Below are positions 61,105 through 63,898 of a stretch of 63,898 nt of DNA, piece by piece. The DNA comes from Bradyrhizobium sp. GTDB taxonomy: Bacteria; Pseudomonadota; Alphaproteobacteria; Rhizobiales; Xanthobacteraceae. The stretch covers positions 1-63,898 of the forward strand of contig NZ_SSMW01000078.1 in the NCBI RefSeq assembly GCF_004799405.1, read 5' to 3'. A program made the position numbers and the translations under genes. The notes under the pieces were generated by a model. The model did no database searches and was not told where the DNA came from. It saw nothing but the letters and a program-made list of their open reading frames with translations. Numbering within the stretch: position 1 is the first letter of the stretch; each line of letters begins with the position of its first letter.

Positions 61105-61857
61105 TCAGGTTCCCGGCACAAACCCCTCGAAAATCATCTGGTCGGCATGACGGGCCGCGGTGGCGCGCTGTTCACCCGTGCGCACCGTCCAGGTCAGCAG
61201 CGGGCAGCCGAAAATGTTGCGGGCGATCCAGGGTGCGGCCGCCGGCAGGTCGTCGACCCGGTAGGCGATGAAATGCGGCCGGGTGCGGAAGCTGTGGCGC
61301 AGATGGAGCATGCCCCGGCGCTGGGCAGGCGTCGCCTCCGGCCAGTCGGCTTGCTCATAGCTCCGCTCGGCGGTGATGCCGCGCGGCAATTGCGGCATCA
61401 GCTCGCGCAGCGCCACCACCTGGTCCGGATCGAACGACATTCCGACCGCAGGGCCATGATAGGAGGCGAGAACCTCCGCCATCCGCGCCGCCAGTTTGCG
61501 GTCGCCGTCAAAATGGCTCTTCAGTTCGATCACCAGCGGCACCCGGCCGGCGACCAGCGCGCAGAGATCGCCGAGCGACATCATCCGCTCGGAGGTATCC
61601 TTGAACTTGACCGTCTTGAGCTGTGCCGCGGTCATGCCGAGCAGCGCGCCTGAACCCTCGGTGAGGCGGCCGAGTTCATCGTCATGATGCACCATCGCCT
61701 CGCCATCGGCGGTGAGCTGAATATCGCTTTCGATGCTGAAATTGCCGGCGATCGCCGCTTGCGCAGCACCAGGCATGTTTTCGACGATGCCGCGGGCGCG
61801 GTCGTGCAGGCCGCGGTGGGCGACCGGCCGCGCCGTCAGCCAGTCCGGCGCGCGCAT
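61105..61857 (-). CDS. Glycerophosphodiester phosphodiesterase family protein
   Basis: 250 residues, GDPD TIM barrel. VAHRGLHDRARGIVENMPGA has the first His and Arg; SIESDIQLTADGEAMVHHDD supplies the metal Glu-Asp pair and second His. It hydrolyses glycerophosphodiesters from phospholipid turnover to glycerol-3-phosphate. No signal peptide, so cytoplasmic. Same strand as RidA (14 bases upstream stop) and followed by the GNAT gene after about 115 bases. Confidence 0.9.
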   Translation of the reverse strand: MRAPDWLTARPVAHRGLHDRARGIVENMPGAAQAAIAGNFSIESDIQLTADGEAMVHHDDELGRLTEGSGALLGMTAAQLKTVKFKDTSERMMSLGDLCALVAGRVPLVIELKSHFDGDRKLAARMAEVLASYHGPAVGMSFDPDQVVALRELMPQLPRGITAERSYEQADWPEATPAQRRGMLHLRHSFRTRPHFIAYRVDDLPAAAPWIARNIFGCPLLTWTVRTGEQRATAARHADQMIFEGFVPGT

Positions 61858-61870
61858 CGGCGTGCTCCGC

Positions 61871-62338
61871 CTAGGCGACCTCGAATATTCCCTCGACCTC
61901 GACCGAAGCGTCCGCTGGCAGCGAGGCGACGCCGACGGTGGTGCGGGCGTGGCGGCCCTTGTCGCCGAATGCCGCGACCATCAGGTCGGAAGCGCCGTTG
62001 AGCACCTTCGGCCCGTCGAGGAAATCGGGCGCCGAATTGACGAAACCGCCGAGCCTGACAACGCGGACCACCTTGTCGAGGTCGCCGAGCGCGGCCTTGA
62101 TCTGCGCCAGCAGGTTGATGGCGCAGCCGCGGGCTGCGGCGTTGCCTTGTTCGACGCTCACGCCGGCGCCGAGCTTGCCCTTGGCGATCAGCTTGCCCTC
62201 CGGGTCGACGCAAACCTGCCCCGACACGAACAGCAGATTGCCGGTGCGGACGAAGCCGACATAATTCGCCACCGGGCTAGGAGGCGTATGCAAGACCACG
62301 CCCTGTGCCGCAAGTTTCTGCTCGATCGTACCCGCCAT
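61871..62338 (-). CDS. RidA family protein
   Basis: 155 residues. The YjgF/RidA trimer fold is seen in FVSGQVCVDPEGKLIAKGKL, ARGCAINLLAQIKAALGDLD, and RTTVGVASLPADASVEVEGI. The conserved Arg (ARTTVG) and Glu (VEVEG) that deaminate imines are present. Its 155-residue length with ANYVGFVRTGNLLF puts it in an RidA group distinct from canonical 130-residue RidA. Hydrolyses 2-aminoacrylate-like imines. First gene of the minus run towards HIT. Confidence 0.9.
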   Translation of the reverse strand: MAGTIEQKLAAQGVVLHTPPSPVANYVGFVRTGNLLFVSGQVCVDPEGKLIAKGKLGAGVSVEQGNAAARGCAINLLAQIKAALGDLDKVVRVVRLGGFVNSAPDFLDGPKVLNGASDLMVAAFGDKGRHARTTVGVASLPADASVEVEGIFEVA

Positions 62339-62563
62339 GTGCCGTCCCCGTTTGATGTGAAGTGCGCCCGAGCCTGCGATCGGGTGCGTTCTATTTCGCG
62401 CATCGCGCCGTCACATGCAAGCGAGGCCGGGATGGCGGCGAACCGCGGCCGGATGGCAAAAAACACGGCAATTCGACCTAATTCGTGATTTTCCGTGAAG
62501 TGGCCCCAGTTGCGGCGCAATAGGACGGTCATTAATGTCATGATTCCCAACCGAGGAAGCTGC

Positions 62564-63442
62564 ATGGCTCGTTCGTTCCGGATCTCGCTTGGTGATGTCA
62601 GGTTGCTGGCGTTGACGGTTGCCGCCGTCGCATTTACGTCGGGCGTGAGCCTCGGGCGGGCCGATGCCGCGGCGAGCGGACCGTTTCTGGCGCACCAGGC
62701 GCTCTATGACCTCAACCTCGTGAAGTCGCGCGGCTCCAATTCGATCAGCAGCGCGCGGGGGCGCATCCTGTATAAATTTTCCGGCAGCGCCTGCGAAGGC
62801 TACACCTCGGATTTCCGCCAGGTGTCGGAACTGGACAGCGGCGAGGGCAACGTGACCCTGAGCGATCTGCGCTCGACCTCCTGGGAGGACGGCGCCGGCA
62901 AGAGCTACCGCTTCAAGATCGACTCGCGGATGAACGACGCCGACTCGAGCTCGGTCGACGGGGTCGCCGAGCGCACCGGCGATCACGTCACGGTCAAGTT
63001 GAAACAGCCGGTATCCAAGACCTTTACGCTCGACGGCAGCACGGTATTCCCGACCGAGCAGATCCAGCACATCATCGCGGCGGCGCAGGAAGGCAAATCG
63101 GTGCTTGCGCTGACGGTCTATGACGGCTCCGACAACGGCGAGAAGGTCTACAACACGCTGACCGTGATCGGCCAGCCGATTCCCGGCAGCCGGTCGACCG
63201 CGGAGCCCGACCCCTCCACCGAGAACGATTTGATGAAATCGCTGACGCGGTGGCCGGTCACGGTGAGCTATTACGACCGTGACGCCAAGCCCAATGACGG
63301 CGAGCAGACGCCGGTCTACGCGATGTCGTTCGAACTCTACGAGAACGGCGTCTCGCGGGCGCTGGTGCTCGACTACAATGATTTCGTCATTTCCGGCGCG
63401 CTGGGGAAATTCGATGTCAAGGATTCCAAGCCGTGCGAGTGA
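62564..63442 (+). CDS. eipB: Envelope integrity protein EipB (DUF1849)
   Basis: 292 residues from ATG 62564 with GAGGAAGC before it. The signal peptide runs to near RADA. LAHQALYDLNLVKSRGSNSI, a Cys in SACEGYTSDFRQ and C-terminal SKPCE suggest the conserved disulfide of this periplasmic beta-spiral protein. In Brucella EipB is needed for envelope integrity under stress. The divergent RidA gene begins about 225 bases away. Confidence 0.9.
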   Translation: MARSFRISLGDVRLLALTVAAVAFTSGVSLGRADAAASGPFLAHQALYDLNLVKSRGSNSISSARGRILYKFSGSACEGYTSDFRQVSELDSGEGNVTLSDLRSTSWEDGAGKSYRFKIDSRMNDADSSSVDGVAERTGDHVTVKLKQPVSKTFTLDGSTVFPTEQIQHIIAAAQEGKSVLALTVYDGSDNGEKVYNTLTVIGQPIPGSRSTAEPDPSTENDLMKSLTRWPVTVSYYDRDAKPNDGEQTPVYAMSFELYENGVSRALVLDYNDFVISGALGKFDVKDSKPCE

Positions 63443-63479
63443 AGGGGCGACGGATGATGTTTCAGCGATGACGGTGCGC

Positions 63480-63622
63480 TCCCTCTCCCCTTGTGGGCCG
63501 AGACGAGCGAAGCTCGCTCTTAGAGGGTTGGGGTGAGGGGTTCAGGTCTATCGATAGTCTGTAACCCCTCACCCGGATCGCATCTGTCGATGCGATCCGA
63601 CCCCTCCCACAAGGGGAGAGGT
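63480..63622. repeat. Intergenic palindromic repeat (CTCCCCTTGTGGG type), copy 2
   Basis: Arms CCTCTCCCCTTGTGGG (63482-63497) and CCTCCCACAAGGGGAGAGG (63603-63621) with inner GGGGTGAGGGGTT and AACCCCTCACCC. Same family as 2271-2420. Confidence 0.85.
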
Positions 63623-63668
63623 GACACCGCGCAGTGTGCTTCGATTTCGTTATTTCAAATAGCCCAAC

Positions 63669-63726
63669 GTCATTGCGAGGAGCCACCGGGTTGCGCGAAC
63701 GCGCGCCCGCTTCGCTCGCAATGACG
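63669..63726. repeat. Dispersed palindromic repeat (GTCATTGCGAG...CTCGCAATGAC)
   Basis: Outer arms GTCATTGCGAG and CTCGCAATGAC, with the GAGCCACCGGGTTGCGCGAA centre that recurs in decayed form at 24241. Known kind of intergenic repeat in this group. Confidence 0.8.
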
Positions 63727-63756
63727 TCTGAATACACGTTCGCAATCCCGCGGCGC

Positions 63757-63898
63757 GATGCGTCCGAGTTTTGCTGGAATTTCCGTTCCCTCGAAATCAG
63801 AGGGCGCAGGGAATGCCGGGCGCCCAATGCGCCCGCAGCCTGGCAGGGCAGAAAAACAAGCCATGCCAGCAAAGTCACCACGGTCACACCGGAAATCA
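63757..63898. repeat. Likely dispersed intergenic element (AGAGGGCGCAGGGAATGCCGGG type)
   Basis: GATGCGTCCGAGTTTTGCTG, then GAGGGCGCAGGGAATGCC and onward to the window end match my memory of a third repeat type in Bradyrhizobium intergenic regions. Only one copy is in the window, so the repeat nature is not shown here. No real gene is seen. Confidence 0.4.

Noticed and set aside
63462..63887. 141-codon minus frame at the right end
   Set aside because: It runs through three intergenic repeats and has no protein-like domain.

Overview
The window is a stretch of high-GC alphaproteobacterial chromosome, almost certainly from a Bradyrhizobium-type organism (Nitrobacteraceae). The assignment rests on gene content: MipZ, an EipB-type envelope protein, DUF1489, GrlR-like, phasin, ClpS/ClpA, a lysine-rich H1-like protein, a glutathione-dependent formaldehyde dehydrogenase, and several intergenic palindromic repeat families that I recognise from this group. 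I see no rRNA, CRISPR array, insertion sequence, prophage or symbiosis genes. Two tRNAs are present, Arg(TCG) and Leu(GAG).

Layout. 1-7170 is a co-directional catabolic block: the C-terminal end of an indolepyruvate ferredoxin oxidoreductase-type protein, an SCP-x-like thiolase with its zinc-ribbon/OB partner, a MaoC hydratase, an MFE-2-like SDR dehydrogenase, a DHDPS-family aldolase, a NUDT19-like Nudix hydrolase and a Bug/TctC solute-binding protein. Together thiolase, hydratase and dehydrogenase look like an unlinked version of the eukaryotic MFE-2/SCP-x beta-oxidation enzymes. 7263-13580 holds a PAS histidine kinase, small proteins and tRNA-Arg. 13585-19204 holds PhzF, formaldehyde dehydrogenase, an EamA transporter, the H1-like protein, DUF2177 and a 1-Cys peroxiredoxin. 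19241-25547 holds a phosphodiesterase-family protein, a secreted nuclease flanked by a 26-bp direct repeat, propionyl-CoA carboxylase alpha, an oxaloacetate decarboxylase-like enzyme and acylphosphatase.

25587-35940 holds small membrane or secreted proteins, LipB, a FliN-like protein, tRNA-Leu, an outer-membrane protein gene broken at a C6 run, two tandem polysaccharide deacetylases, MgtE, an HTH protein, an aldo/keto reductase and a TonB-like protein. 36001-46260 holds envelope and hypothetical genes, a panC remnant beside mipZ, a chemoreceptor, an alpha/beta hydrolase, and a VWA protein followed by a membrane J-domain protein. 46494-54391 holds a penicillin-binding DD-carboxypeptidase with a SPOR domain, phasin, a TadG-like protein and clpS-clpA. 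54508-63442 holds a PilZ protein, a lytic transglycosylase, a kinase-like protein, a second Bug protein, TrmO, a HIT-GNAT-GDPD-RidA run on the minus strand, and EipB. The last 450 bases are three intergenic repeats.

The most noteworthy signals are regulatory or decay signals rather than a new multi-gene system. A 14-base motif (ATTGTGCGATGCAC, core TGC-N3-GCA) occurs twice in the phasin promoter and once more, inverted, ahead of the alpha/beta hydrolase at 43705, suggesting a small polyhydroxyalkanoate-type (PhaR-like) regulon. The porin-like gene at 27897-28774 is out of frame at a homopolymer. A truncated, frameshifted panC lies next to mipZ. I did not find convincing evidence for a wholly undescribed system.
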